Positions 51,637 through 60,829 of a stretch of 64,000 nt of DNA are shown piece after piece (positions within the stretch are counted from its first letter, which is position 1; each line of letters begins with the position of its first letter). Made by a program: the position numbers and the translations under genes. Origin of the DNA: CAUZIZ01 sp965218775 (GTDB lineage: Bacteria; Acidobacteriota; UBA6911; RPQK01; JAJDTT01). The DNA lies in contig CBDCLS010000003.1 in assembly GCA_965218775.1 (NCBI GenBank), forward strand, positions 434,001 through 498,000, in the 5' to 3' direction. Below the pieces are notes generated by a model. The model was not told where the DNA came from. It ran no database searches and worked only from the letters and a program-made list of their open reading frames with translations.

Positions 51637-52296
51637 ATGTCTAAGAAAATCCGCGAGTACCCCTCTGAAGGAATCACCGTAAGCTACGACGCCAAGCGCT
51701 GCATTCATGCTGCTGAATGCGTCCACGGCTTGCCCCAGGTCTTTGATCCCGAGGGCAGACCCTGGATCGACACCAGCAAGGGTACTCCCAGCGAGATTGC
51801 GGAGACGGTGCTCAAGTGTCCTACCGGAGCTCTCCACTTTGAACGCCACGATGGCGGAGGCGGCGAAACGGCTCCGGATCGTAATTCCGCCTCGATCGCC
51901 GCGAATGGGCCCCTCTACCTCGAGGGAGACATCATACTGAGCCTGCCTGATGGCAGTGCCCTCAGGGAGACGCGAGTGGCCTTGTGCCGCTGCGGCAGCT
52001 CCCAGAACAAACCCTTCTGCGACAACACTCACCTGGAGACGAAGTTTTCAGATCCGGGCGGGCTCGAACTCCAACGCTGGGGCTCGGGTAAAACGGAAGG
52101 CGAAGAAGCTGAGTTGAAGGTCCGCTCGGCGCCCAACGGCCCTTTGCTGCTTCAGGGTCCAGTAATCATCACAAGCGCCGACGGCTCCGCCTATCAAGCA
52201 GAGACTGCGAGATGCGTCCTGTGCCGGTGTGGCGAGTCAGAGAACAAACCCTTCTGTGATGGGACCCACGGCAAGGTCGGTTTCCAGGCTCCCTAG
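51637..52296 (+). CDS. Fer4_19 (YjdI-like) plus double CDGSH iron-sulfur protein
   Basis: 219 residues. The N-terminal domain (CIHAAECVHGLPQVFD ... LKCPTGALHF) is the short [Fe-S] module called Fer4_19/DUF1271. Two CDGSH (mitoNEET-like) modules follow, with the C-x-C-x(n)-C-x(3)-H pattern in CRCGSSQNKPFCDNTH and CRCGESENKPFCDGTH. Each CDGSH site should bind a 2Fe-2S cluster through three Cys and one His. It is cytoplasmic, with likely redox or cluster-transfer roles. The start is ATG with GAGCTTC upstream. Fusion of all three in one chain is an arrangement found in a minority of bacteria, to my knowledge. Confidence 0.9.
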   Translation: MSKKIREYPSEGITVSYDAKRCIHAAECVHGLPQVFDPEGRPWIDTSKGTPSEIAETVLKCPTGALHFERHDGGGGETAPDRNSASIAANGPLYLEGDIILSLPDGSALRETRVALCRCGSSQNKPFCDNTHLETKFSDPGGLELQRWGSGKTEGEEAELKVRSAPNGPLLLQGPVIITSADGSAYQAETARCVLCRCGESENKPFCDGTHGKVGFQAP

Positions 52297-52323
52297 CCGG
52301 GGTGGATCACCAAGGAGAAGCCC

Positions 52324-52878
52324 TCATTGCTGGCCTAGCTCCATCTTGATCAGGATCGCCGCCGCCACAATCAAGGCCCACACGACGGCCCGATACTCGC
52401 GATTAGAGAGCACCCTTCCCCACTGGAACTCACGCGCCGCGGAAGCCAGTTCCGGAGACAGCTCGCACCGACTGCCTGGCAAGGGAAGAAAACGAGGAAC
52501 CGCAGCACGATAAGCTTCGTAGTCATCTCCCAACCCCTTCAGTTCCCGCTCCTCCATTCTGATCACCGGAAGATGAAGCGCGAAAAAGATGAGTAAAAAA
52601 AGCCCGATGAGCCAGGGCTGAGCACCTGCCACGGTAAATCCCAGGCCGATCAAGAACGAACCAAGATAGAGGGGATTACGAGTGCGTCGATAGGGACCGG
52701 AGACAGTAAGCCCCTGAAACTTCTTCAGGTGGCCAGTCGCCCACACCCTCAGGACCAGACCCATCAGCACCAGCGCCAGACCGGGAGCCAGCCAGACAAG
52801 CTTCGGCATCGCCCAATACAAGTAGAGAATCGCATAGAGGATGGACGCCGGAACGCGGACTCTCTGTACTGTCGTCAT
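52324..52878 (-). CDS. Isoprenylcysteine carboxyl methyltransferase-like membrane protein
   Basis: 184 residues with membrane helices at about 8-24, 28-46, and 85-110. The motif GLTVSGPYRRTRNPLYLGSF and the end MEERELKGLGDDYEAYRAAV are the SAM-binding/C-terminal hallmarks of the ICMT/PEMT family. In bacteria the substrate is usually unknown; lipid or small-molecule methylation is plausible. It is convergent with the CDGSH gene (27 bp gap). Confidence 0.85.
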   Translation of the reverse strand: MTTVQRVRVPASILYAILYLYWAMPKLVWLAPGLALVLMGLVLRVWATGHLKKFQGLTVSGPYRRTRNPLYLGSFLIGLGFTVAGAQPWLIGLFLLIFFALHLPVIRMEERELKGLGDDYEAYRAAVPRFLPLPGSRCELSPELASAAREFQWGRVLSNREYRAVVWALIVAAAILIKMELGQQ

Positions 52879-52926
52879 CAGTCGATGCGCGTTAGAACCT
52901 ACGGCATGGAAAAGGATGATTTAGGA

Positions 52927-52971
52927 TGGTGGGCGTAGATAGATTCGAACTATCGACCTCACGCTTATCAG
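52927..52971 (-). other. 3' fragment of a tRNA-Ile(GAU) gene, attachment-site-like
   Basis: Read on the minus strand: CTGATAAGCGTGAGGTCGAT, AGTTCGAATCTATCTACGCC, CACCA. This is the anticodon loop (GAU), variable loop, T arm, acceptor 3' strand and CCA of tRNA-Ile. The D arm and 5' acceptor strand are absent; the next bases (TTGCAACC) do not pair. Such 3' fragments are commonly left at one end of integrated islands. Confidence 0.8.
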
Positions 52972-53648
52972 TTGCAACCGAGGTATTGTAATAGCTGAAG
53001 TTACAGGATTCCAGTCCGCACAGAACCGCACCAACCCGAATCAAACACGTCAATGACGTCACCAGGGCGTCAACAGAGTTGCCCTAGTACGGCATCCTAG
53101 GGAGAGGTCCACTAGGACATTTTTCGGGCCATCTCAGTTATCGGTGTGCACCAGCCGCTTGAGCTCTTCAGTCACCCTCGAATATCCTTGTGTCTGTTTT
53201 CCCTCCCTGAGCGGTGCCTTTGCGTCTTCTCGTTTGCGCTGCCGCCACTGTCACACGATCTCGACCCTCCTGCTCCCCATCGATTCCCCTACCCACTTCA
53301 TTTCGGCCTCTTTTCGATCGATTTCACCCTTCTCTTAGACTTAGAACTCAATCGAAAAGGAAGGTCCTGTTGATACAATAGTACACGGAGTACCCCGAAT
53401 CGCTGACCCAAGGTGCAATTCTGGTTCTGCACGTAGCTATTGAACCTAGGGCCCTCATCGCTTGGTGCTCCCTTCCATAAATAGGGAGCACTTAGCCTAT
53501 TGAGTTTCGAGTTCTTGGCCGATTTATAGATTGAGAGTCCCCAGTCCGAGCGATTTGGGCCCGACTTGGCAAAGGACTGACCCGCCCTTGCTCGGTGCCG
53601 TAACTAGGGACAATAATCACGAGCTGTTGCGTCCAGGAGGATGAAGCC
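52972..53648. other. Gene-free stretch beside the tRNA fragment
   Basis: About 675 bp with no convincing coding frame. A hairpin GTGCTCCCT / AGGGAGCAC (53465-53491, 9-bp stem, 9-base loop) is the only strong structure, and no T run follows. AGGAGG at about 53636 serves the next gene. Confidence 0.5.
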
Positions 53649-55487
53649 GTGAGCCTGAGCCGTCCTAGATACCTGCCTATCGAGGATTACGGAATCATCG
53701 GCGACCTTCACACCGTTGCACTGGTGAGCACGGACGCGTCGATTGACTTCCTTTGCATGCCTAGTTTTGACTCCCCATCGGTTTTTGCGGCCCTGCTGGA
53801 TAGACATCGAGGAGGATTCTTCCAGGTAGCCCCGACCCTGGAAGACTTGCGATCCACACAACTCTATCTTCCTGATTCGAATGTCCTCCTGTCCAGGTTC
53901 TTGTCTCGTGCGGGCGTAGCAGAAATCTCTGATTTCATGCCAGTCAAGGAGATCGGGCAGCCCCATGTACACAATATCGTGCGACGAGCCAAGACAGTGC
54001 GTGGTGAAGTTCACTATTCCATGGTTTGTAGCCCGAGCTTCGACTACGGCCGGGCCAGCCATCAAGTGGAGCTTCGGGGCGGTGAAGTGTATTTTTCGTC
54101 GGGGAACAGGGTGTTGCGACTGGAGGCAAATGTCCCAATGGAGATTCACGATGGAGCCGCCCGAGCTGATTTTATCCTGGGTGAAGGACAGACGGCTCTG
54201 TTCGTTCTGGACGACGTCTGCAACGGGCGTCCTTCTCCCCCTCTTAACAGCGGCTATGTGACCGAGAGCTTCAAGGACACCATCAACTTTTGGAGAAACT
54301 GGGTGGCCCGTTCCTCTTACCGGGGGCGTTGGCGAGAAATGGTCAATCGTTCCGCGCTGACCTTGAAACTCCTCACTTCGCACGAACATGGCTCCATCGT
54401 GGCGGCACCGACCTTCGGCTTGCCCGAGACGGTTGGTGGTGAGCGAAACTGGGACTACCGTTATACCTGGATCCGGGATGCCAGTTTCACGCTGTATGCT
54501 CTGATCCGCCTCGGATACACCGACGAGGCGGCAGCCTTCATGCGCTGGATCACGGAGCGCTGCCATGAGTTGAACAGCGACGGATCGTTACAGCTCATGT
54601 ACCGACTGAACGGTAGCACCAACCTGACCGAAGTGAACCTCACTCACTTGGAGGGCTATCGGGGTTCCTCACCGGTCCGCGTCGGCAACGGGGCTGCCGG
54701 ACAGCTCCAGCTGGACATCTACGGTGAACTGATGGACTCCGTATACCTCTCCAACCAATACGGCGAACCGATTCACCACGACCTTTGGGCTAACCTGATC
54801 GGACTGATCGACTGGGTATGTCTGAACTGGCACCGAGAGGACGAGGGCATCTGGGAAGTACGCGGTGGGAAGAAGGAGTTTCTCTACTCTCGATTAATGT
54901 GCTGGGTAGCCCTCGATCGAGGAATCAGGCTGTCTCTGAAGCGGTCCTTCCCAGCTCCGTTAGACCGGTGGTCGGCAGTCCGGGACACCATTTATCGAGA
55001 CATCTTCGACAACTTTTGGAACAGAGAAAAAAAGGCGTTCGTTCAGCACCGCGGCTCGACCAGCCTCGATGCCTCGACCCTTCTACTGCCTCTGGTCAAG
55101 TTCGTGAGTCCCACTGATCCTCGCTGGCTATCAACGCTTGCGGCCATCGAAAGAGAGCTCGTCGATGACTCACTGGTCTTCCGTTACCGAGGCGCCGAGG
55201 CGGCTTCCGACGGTCTGGTCGGTGAAGAGGGAACCTTTTCAATGTGCTCCTTCTGGTACGTCGAGTGTCTCGCTCGCTCCGGGGACTTGCGGAAGGCAAG
55301 GTTCCTGTTTGAGAAGATGTTGGGCTACGCGAACCACCTAGGGCTCTATTCCGAGCAGCTGGGACCGCGAGGCGAGCATTTGGGAAACTATCCACAGGCC
55401 TTCACCCACGTGGCACTCATTAGCGCCGCCTACAAGTTGGACCAAATGCTAGACGCTGCCGGCAAGCAAGCCCTAGACGATCACTGA
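53649..55487 (+). CDS. Glycoside hydrolase family 15 protein (glucoamylase/trehalase-like)
   Basis: 612 residues from GTG 53649 with AGGAGG upstream. Landmarks of bacterial GH15 are the opening YLPIEDYGIIGDLHTVALVS, NWDYRYTWIRDASFTLYALI, SPVRVGNGAAGQLQLDIYG, the catalytic-region DEGIWEVRGGKKEFLYS (Glu) and GLVGEEGTFSMCSFWYVE (second Glu). No leader is present, so it is cytoplasmic. Members close to this type are known as trehalases in Actinobacteria, and the next gene makes trehalose. Trehalose or alpha-glucan turnover is the likely role. Confidence 0.88.
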   Translation: MSLSRPRYLPIEDYGIIGDLHTVALVSTDASIDFLCMPSFDSPSVFAALLDRHRGGFFQVAPTLEDLRSTQLYLPDSNVLLSRFLSRAGVAEISDFMPVKEIGQPHVHNIVRRAKTVRGEVHYSMVCSPSFDYGRASHQVELRGGEVYFSSGNRVLRLEANVPMEIHDGAARADFILGEGQTALFVLDDVCNGRPSPPLNSGYVTESFKDTINFWRNWVARSSYRGRWREMVNRSALTLKLLTSHEHGSIVAAPTFGLPETVGGERNWDYRYTWIRDASFTLYALIRLGYTDEAAAFMRWITERCHELNSDGSLQLMYRLNGSTNLTEVNLTHLEGYRGSSPVRVGNGAAGQLQLDIYGELMDSVYLSNQYGEPIHHDLWANLIGLIDWVCLNWHREDEGIWEVRGGKKEFLYSRLMCWVALDRGIRLSLKRSFPAPLDRWSAVRDTIYRDIFDNFWNREKKAFVQHRGSTSLDASTLLLPLVKFVSPTDPRWLSTLAAIERELVDDSLVFRYRGAEAASDGLVGEEGTFSMCSFWYVECLARSGDLRKARFLFEKMLGYANHLGLYSEQLGPRGEHLGNYPQAFTHVALISAAYKLDQMLDAAGKQALDDH

Positions 55488-55534
55488 GAACCTGCCCTTC
55501 CATTCCCGGGCTCGGGCTCGTCAAGATCAGTCTC

Positions 55535-55715
55535 TAGCCCGCATTTCTCATCGCCTGTCGTAGCGAGGCGTCGCAAGGGCCGTCCTGGCAAGGCTTGCGA
55601 CCGAGGCCTCCGCAGTCGTACTTGTACAGTTCGTCGAGGAGGCCGACCGAGCGAAACACAGCCAGGGCGGATGATTGCGGCGACGTAGTAGACCGGCACT
55701 GAGAAATGCGGGCTA
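55535..55715. mobile_element. 181-bp MITE-like element, copy A
   Basis: It begins TAGCCCGCATTTCTCATCGC and ends GGCACTGAGAAATGCGGGCTA, its imperfect reverse complement. It contains no gene. Copy B at 58359-58538 matches it over nearly the full length in the same orientation. The rest of 55488-55965 holds only a short tandem GTCGAGTGGCTTTCTGGT motif near 55820-55870. Confidence 0.85.
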
Positions 55716-55965
55716 GCTCCTTTTCACCGCCGTCTGAGAAAGGGCACCCCGTAAATGGCACCTTTACTCGACCGGATGAGGACCAGATCGCAGTCCCGGC
55801 CGAGCTACCAGCGGACACGGCGAGTGGCTTTCTGGTCGAGCACTTTCTGGTCGAGTGGCTTTCTGGTAAAGTAACAGTAGTTGTTCCCGCTCTGCTGCTT
55901 CGACGCAACACACCGGCAAAAACCCGTAGTGTCTGTTCGCGCCGCCAGACTGGAAGGATCGTGCA

Positions 55966-58209
55966 ATGAACCCGAGCCGAAGGACTATCATCGTTTCGAA
56001 CCGGCTACCGGTCTATGCTCGGTCTCGCGGCCGACGTGTCCTCCTCGAACGCAGCGGGGGTGGACTGGTGACCGGGCTCGAGGAGCTTCGCGCCACAAAC
56101 GATGCACTCTGGTTCGGAACCCTGGGTGGTATCGAATCGGAAAGGCTCAACGATGAGAATCACAAGGCCCTGGAGAACCTTGGCTTGCGCTGGATAGATG
56201 TGCCTCCTGACCTCTACGAAGCCTACTATGATGGCTTTTCCAACAGCGCCATCTGGCCTCTGTTCCACTACACTCCTGATCGAAGCGACTTTAGGCGAAG
56301 CGACTGGGAGGCCTTTGTGAAGGTCAACGAGCTGTTTGCGGAAGCGGTACTGTCAGAGGTGCGCGAAGGGGACCGCGTATGGGTCCACGACTACCACCTC
56401 TTGCTGTTGCCAGAGCTCTTGCGTAGCCAGATGTCCCAGCTCCCCATCGGGCTCTTCCTGCACACCCCCTTCCCGACCGCCGACGTCTTTCGAATCCTAC
56501 CCTGGCGGGACAAGCTACTGCGGGGGATGTTGGGAGCCGACCTGATCGGGTTTCACACACTCGAGTACACGCGACACTTTTCTGAGTCCCTTTCGAGGGT
56601 ACTGGGACTCGACTCTCAAATCGACAATGCACAACTGGGTGCTCGCGAGGTCCGATTCGGCGCATTTCCAATGGGCATCAACACCGAGGAACTGCACCGC
56701 GAGGCCCATTCAGCAGAGGTTGCAACTCACGGAAATCAGCTACGCGAGCACTTTCGCGGCCGCACCATCCTGTTGGGAATCGACCGTCTCGACTACACCA
56801 AAGGCGTGCCCGAGCGGCTCGAGGCGTTCGCCACGTTGCTGGAAAGGAATCCGAAACTGGTCGGCAAACTCACTCTCATTCAGGTTGCCTCACCGACGCG
56901 ACTCAGGGTCAAAGAATACCGGAAGCTCAAGTCGAGAGTCGACTCGCTGGTAGGAAGTATCAACGGCCGCTTCGGGAGTGCCGGCTACGTTCCTATCTAC
57001 TATCTATTCCAGCATCTGGAAAAGCCTTATCTGCTTGCGCTTTACAGGCTTGCTGATGTCCTTTTGGTCACCCCGACCCGCGACGGACTCAACCTTGTCT
57101 GCAAAGAATATGTAGCCGCCAAGGGCTCTCGGCGGGGTGTCGTGGTCCTGAGCGAATTTGCGGGTGCGGCAGCGGAGTTTGGCGGGGCTATTCTGGTAAA
57201 CCCCTGGAGCCAGGATAGTCTGGTTGAAGGAATGGAGCAGGCGCTTCAGATGTCACCCCGACGGGCCACCAAGATGATGAGGGATCTGTACACGCGGCTT
57301 CGCCATCGGGATAACAAGACCTGGACTACCCACTTCCTGACCACCCTAGATCGCGTCTCGGAGTCCAACCAGGACCGCGCAGCCGTGACGGCAGGCCCAC
57401 CGAACATGGGAGACGTCCTGGATCGCGTGGGAGCCGCTCGGCGGGTCTTTGTCTTGATGGATTATGACGGAACACTCGTTCCCCTCGCCAGTAAGCCCGA
57501 ACATGCTGAGCCCACCAAGAGCCTTTGTGACATGCTGGAATCCATGGTCCGCGTGGAGAAGCTCTGCGTTGCAATCGTCAGTGGTCGTAACCGAGCCTTC
57601 TTGGAGGGCTTCGTGCCGAGACAAATGCACCTGGTGTCCGAACACGGAGCCTCGATCAGGCGACCCGGCGACGAGGACCACGAGATCCTGCTTGACGCGG
57701 CAGGATGGAACGAGCTCAGGATGAGCGTCGAACCCGTGATCTTGGACTTCGAGGCACGCATACCCGGTTCGATGGTCGAGCGCAAAGAATTTGGACTGGT
57801 GTGGCACTACCGCCTGGCAGATCAGCCAGTTGCGCGTCAGCAGGCCCTCGTACTCACCCACATACTCGGTGAGCTGCTGCAGTCGACACCACTCACGGTG
57901 ACGCAAGCTCGAAAAGCGGTCGAGGTGCGCTATCTCGGGATTAGTAAGCAAGAAACCTCGAAGCGTATCCTGAGGGAAGAAGGCTTCGAATCAGGCAAGG
58001 ACCTGCTCATCACGCTGGGTGACGATCGTACCGATGAAGGACTGTTCGCTTTGGAACCGTCGGACAACATCTCTATCAACCTGGGACGCTTTCAGACAAA
58101 CTCTACCTACAGAATGGAACAGGCGGGCACGCTTGAGTTTCTTGAAGCCGTCACCTCTAGAGCTGCGGGCTCAGCGACGCAGCAGGAGTATGACCTAGTC
58201 GGGAGTTAG
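55966..58209 (+). CDS. Fused trehalose-6-phosphate synthase/phosphatase
   Basis: 747 residues from ATG with GGAAGGA upstream. Residues 1-~470 are GT20 trehalose-6-phosphate synthase: TIIVSNRLPVYARSRG, GGLVTGLEEL, VWVHDYHLLLLPELLR, FHTLEYTRHF, GIDRLDYTKGVPERLEAF, and DGLNLVCKEYVA. From ~490 a HAD-type trehalose-phosphatase follows, with DYDGTLVPLASKP (Asp 499 nucleophile) and LGDDRTDEGLFALE. Both active sites look complete, so one chain turns UDP-glucose plus glucose-6-P into trehalose. Trehalose is an osmoprotectant. Together with the GH15 gene it forms a synthesis/turnover pair. MITE copies lie on both sides. Confidence 0.93.
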   Translation: MNPSRRTIIVSNRLPVYARSRGRRVLLERSGGGLVTGLEELRATNDALWFGTLGGIESERLNDENHKALENLGLRWIDVPPDLYEAYYDGFSNSAIWPLFHYTPDRSDFRRSDWEAFVKVNELFAEAVLSEVREGDRVWVHDYHLLLLPELLRSQMSQLPIGLFLHTPFPTADVFRILPWRDKLLRGMLGADLIGFHTLEYTRHFSESLSRVLGLDSQIDNAQLGAREVRFGAFPMGINTEELHREAHSAEVATHGNQLREHFRGRTILLGIDRLDYTKGVPERLEAFATLLERNPKLVGKLTLIQVASPTRLRVKEYRKLKSRVDSLVGSINGRFGSAGYVPIYYLFQHLEKPYLLALYRLADVLLVTPTRDGLNLVCKEYVAAKGSRRGVVVLSEFAGAAAEFGGAILVNPWSQDSLVEGMEQALQMSPRRATKMMRDLYTRLRHRDNKTWTTHFLTTLDRVSESNQDRAAVTAGPPNMGDVLDRVGAARRVFVLMDYDGTLVPLASKPEHAEPTKSLCDMLESMVRVEKLCVAIVSGRNRAFLEGFVPRQMHLVSEHGASIRRPGDEDHEILLDAAGWNELRMSVEPVILDFEARIPGSMVERKEFGLVWHYRLADQPVARQQALVLTHILGELLQSTPLTVTQARKAVEVRYLGISKQETSKRILREEGFESGKDLLITLGDDRTDEGLFALEPSDNISINLGRFQTNSTYRMEQAGTLEFLEAVTSRAAGSATQQEYDLVGS

Positions 58210-58367
58210 CCCGGATTATTCCCTACATCGCTGCTGCCTTCGAGGAATAGTCTCAGCCTCTCCGTAAGCTCCGGTTCCAACCCGTAATCGAAGGCGCTCC
58301 CCACACCGAATAAGAATCCAGCAATGGCGAGGTAGTTGCAGAACAGGTCCATCGGGCTGACCCGCAT
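58206..58367 (-). CDS. Possible 53-residue remnant gene
   Basis: Frame MRVSPMDLFCNYLAIAGFLF...FDYGLEPELTERLRLFLE has protein-like composition with one hydrophobic stretch. Its ATG lies within the end of MITE copy B and its stop overlaps the trehalose-gene stop. It may be the C-terminal stub of a membrane-protein gene cut by the MITE. No ribosome binding site is evident. Confidence 0.25.
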   Translation of the reverse strand: MRVSPMDLFCNYLAIAGFLFGVGSAFDYGLEPELTERLRLFLEGSSDVGNNPG

Positions 58368-58538
58368 TTCTCATCGACTGTCGTAGCGAGGCGTCGCAAG
58401 GGCCGTCCTGGCAAGGCTTGCGACCGAGGCCTCCGCAGTCGTACTCGTGCAGTACGCCGAGGAGGCCGACCGAGCATAACGCAGCCAAGGCGGATGATTG
58501 CGGCGCCGTAGTAGACCGGCGATGAAAAATGCGGGCTA
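58359..58538. mobile_element. 180-bp MITE-like element, copy B
   Basis: Same element and orientation as 55535-55715. Shared blocks include GTCGTAGCGAGGCGTCGCAA and GGCCGTCCTGGCAAGGCTTG. It ends GATGAAAAATGCGGGCTA. It holds no gene. The two copies bracket the trehalose gene, about 2.6 kb apart. Confidence 0.85.
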
Positions 58539-58967
58539 AGGGCATGACATCGTTAGTATGTTCTCAATGGCGTGGGGATGGGCAGTGTTCAGATCCTTTG
58601 GCTCCCAAAGTGACCCAGACATCACCAGCCAAAATGGGCTCGTTTGTTCAGAATCTGGAATGGAGAGATAATCTGTTCAAATCAGGAGAGTTGGGGTGGT
58701 GGGCCTTATTATCTGGAAGCAACGCACAGATAACGGACTTGTCTGGAAATAGTTAGACCGAAGAGTGAGTACTCTTAGAGCCGCTTACACCGTAGAGCTT
58801 CTACATCCGGTGCGGTTGCTCCGCCCGACGGGGTGTTTTCCGTCAGGCGCTTGTCAAGTCGATGACTTCACGCTAGCCGAAGAGCAATCTCGAACTTGGT
58901 TTGGAGTTCCTGCTCGACAGGTGGAAGCTGTAGGCGGAGCGAAGCTTTCACCCAGACAGCTGCCATT
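58539..58967. other. Gene-free stretch before the propeller gene
   Basis: About 430 bp without a clear gene. A hairpin GCCCGACGG / CCGTCAGGC (58823-58848) with a GGTGTTTT loop is visible. Nothing else recognisable is seen. Confidence 0.4.
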
Positions 58968-60668
58968 ATGGACCGAGGGGCTTGCCAGACGAACACAGAC
59001 TCGACTCAGTCCTTTCGGGGATGGAGTACCGGTCTCGGCACACCTTGGCCGTGGACACAGAATCATTCTCGAGCAAGGCGGGTTCTGGGGAGTTTTGGCG
59101 CGGCTTTCCTCCTGCTTCTCTGTTGTCCTGAGCTGGGTGCGGAGGAACCTCGAGTCCAGCGCCACCGCCCCATCCGTGTGTCGACCGAGCGACAGCTTTT
59201 CATCGACGATTTCCTGGTCGAGGCAAGAAGCGGCCTCACTCGGGTGGTCCACCGGCCATCCAAGCAGGACGCTCCCATACTGGTGGGAGACACCCCTTGG
59301 GAGAACTGGACCGTCACCCTGCACGGGAGCCCGTGCATCCTCTTCGACCCGGAGGAGAAAATCTACAAGATGTGGTATCAGGGCTACCATATTCCCCACA
59401 ACCACTACTTTATGTGCTACGCCACCTCCGAAGATGGGCTCCACTGGAGGAAGCCCGTACTCGGGATTGAGGAGTTCGGTGGGTCCCGCTCCAACAACAT
59501 CGTGCTCCAGGGCAACGTCTACTGGGCTCTCGTCAATGTGATCAGGGACGAACACGAAACCGATCCAGAGCGCCGATACAAGGCCCTCAGTTACGATTTC
59601 GCGGCTGTATCCGGCCCTGAAGAGATTCCTCCTGGGCGCTCCCGACCCGACTCAGTGGCACAGGTCCGTAAGGGCCGTCCCGTGGGCATCGCTGTTGCCT
59701 TCTCGGCGGACGGTATTCACTGGAAGCTCCACCCCGGAAACCCCGTGATGACCGAGGTGGGAGACAGCCACAACGTCCTACCCTGGGACGATCAGGAGGA
59801 AGCCTACTTCGGTTATTTCCGTCCCAGCTACAAGCTCACGGGAGGTCTGAGGGTCATCGGATTTTCCAGCAGCCAAGACTTCATTAACTGGTCGCCACCC
59901 GATATCATTCTGAGGCCTGATGCACTGGACCCGATAGGGGACGAGTTCTACCAGATGCCGGTGTTCCGTTATGAGAAGGACTATATCGGCTTCCTTTGGA
60001 TCTACCATAATTCGCCCCACCCCTCGGTACTGCGATCGCCGGGACTGGAGCGGCTGGCAGAAGGTCAGCAGAGCCTGGATACCCAGCTCACCTACAGCCG
60101 CGACGGTCGTCGCTTTCTCCGGGTAGGAGACCGGACCCCCTGGCTTTCCCGGGGGGAGCCTGGGGATTGGGACGAGGGCTTCGCTTTAGCTTCCGAATTG
60201 CTCCCTCGGGGAGACCAGATCTGGATCTACTATGGGGGAGGTTCGGTAGTCCACAATGCGGAGGCTCACGAAGCGTTGGGCAGGATCATCGACGGGCGTC
60301 GCAAGATGATCGCCATCGGCGTGGCTCGAATCCGGCAGGACGGATTTGTGTCCCTAAGGGCAGGGCGTGAGGAGGGTGTCCTGACGACGAGACAGATCCT
60401 ACTCGAGGGCCAGAGCGAATTGAGGATCAACGCCAAGGCCACCGGCGGGGTCGTCGCGGTCGAGATTCTGGATTCGGATCTGGCTCCTATAGAGGGCTAT
60501 GCCCGGCAGGACTGCAGGGTCTTTTCGGGGGACTCGACTTCTGCGTCCATGAACTGGAGGAGCCGCCCAAGCCTGCAGCCTCTTCAGGGTCGGGCCGTTC
60601 GCTTGCGTCTCTACCTCCGCCAGGCGGACCTGTACTCCCTCCAACTCGAAGGAACCAGGACCCAGTAG
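58968..60668 (+). CDS. Exported five-bladed-propeller glycosidase-like protein (GH32/43/62-like fold)
   Basis: About 566 residues. A hydrophobic segment VLGSFGAAFLLLLCCPELGA is the likely signal peptide. After it come propeller strands typical of exported Planctomycete/Acidobacteria glycosidase-like proteins: RQLFIDDFLVEARSGLTRVV, SPCILFDPEEKIYKMWYQGY, CYATSEDGLHWRKPVLG, GDSHNVLPWDDQEEAYFGYF and IWIYYGGGSVVHNAEAH. Catalytic acids cannot be assigned. The ATG at 58968 gives a long n-region and has no ribosome binding site; a TTG at 58896 is the alternative, so the start is unsure. A carbohydrate-related role is inferred. Confidence 0.7.
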   Translation: MDRGACQTNTDSTQSFRGWSTGLGTPWPWTQNHSRARRVLGSFGAAFLLLLCCPELGAEEPRVQRHRPIRVSTERQLFIDDFLVEARSGLTRVVHRPSKQDAPILVGDTPWENWTVTLHGSPCILFDPEEKIYKMWYQGYHIPHNHYFMCYATSEDGLHWRKPVLGIEEFGGSRSNNIVLQGNVYWALVNVIRDEHETDPERRYKALSYDFAAVSGPEEIPPGRSRPDSVAQVRKGRPVGIAVAFSADGIHWKLHPGNPVMTEVGDSHNVLPWDDQEEAYFGYFRPSYKLTGGLRVIGFSSSQDFINWSPPDIILRPDALDPIGDEFYQMPVFRYEKDYIGFLWIYHNSPHPSVLRSPGLERLAEGQQSLDTQLTYSRDGRRFLRVGDRTPWLSRGEPGDWDEGFALASELLPRGDQIWIYYGGGSVVHNAEAHEALGRIIDGRRKMIAIGVARIRQDGFVSLRAGREEGVLTTRQILLEGQSELRINAKATGGVVAVEILDSDLAPIEGYARQDCRVFSGDSTSASMNWRSRPSLQPLQGRAVRLRLYLRQADLYSLQLEGTRTQ

Positions 60669-60829
60669 AAACAAAACCGGTTGGAATGGCAGTCCACCTT
60701 ACTCGATCGAGGAAGGATGTATTCCTCGAGACGCCAATTACGCTGATCAGAAATCCCACAACGAGCTGGGTCTGGAAGTGATGTCGCGACATAGGTCTCC
60801 TTCCTTCGGCCTTCGGTGAGGCATGAGCA

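Noticed and set aside
52927..53015. Complete tRNA-Ile gene
   Set aside because: The 5' acceptor strand and D arm are missing, so only the 3' half is supported.
55966..58209. Pyrrolysine or stop-codon reassignment across the genome
   Set aside because: TAG and TGA both end many well-bounded genes here (for example TAG after this one), so a changed code is not supported.
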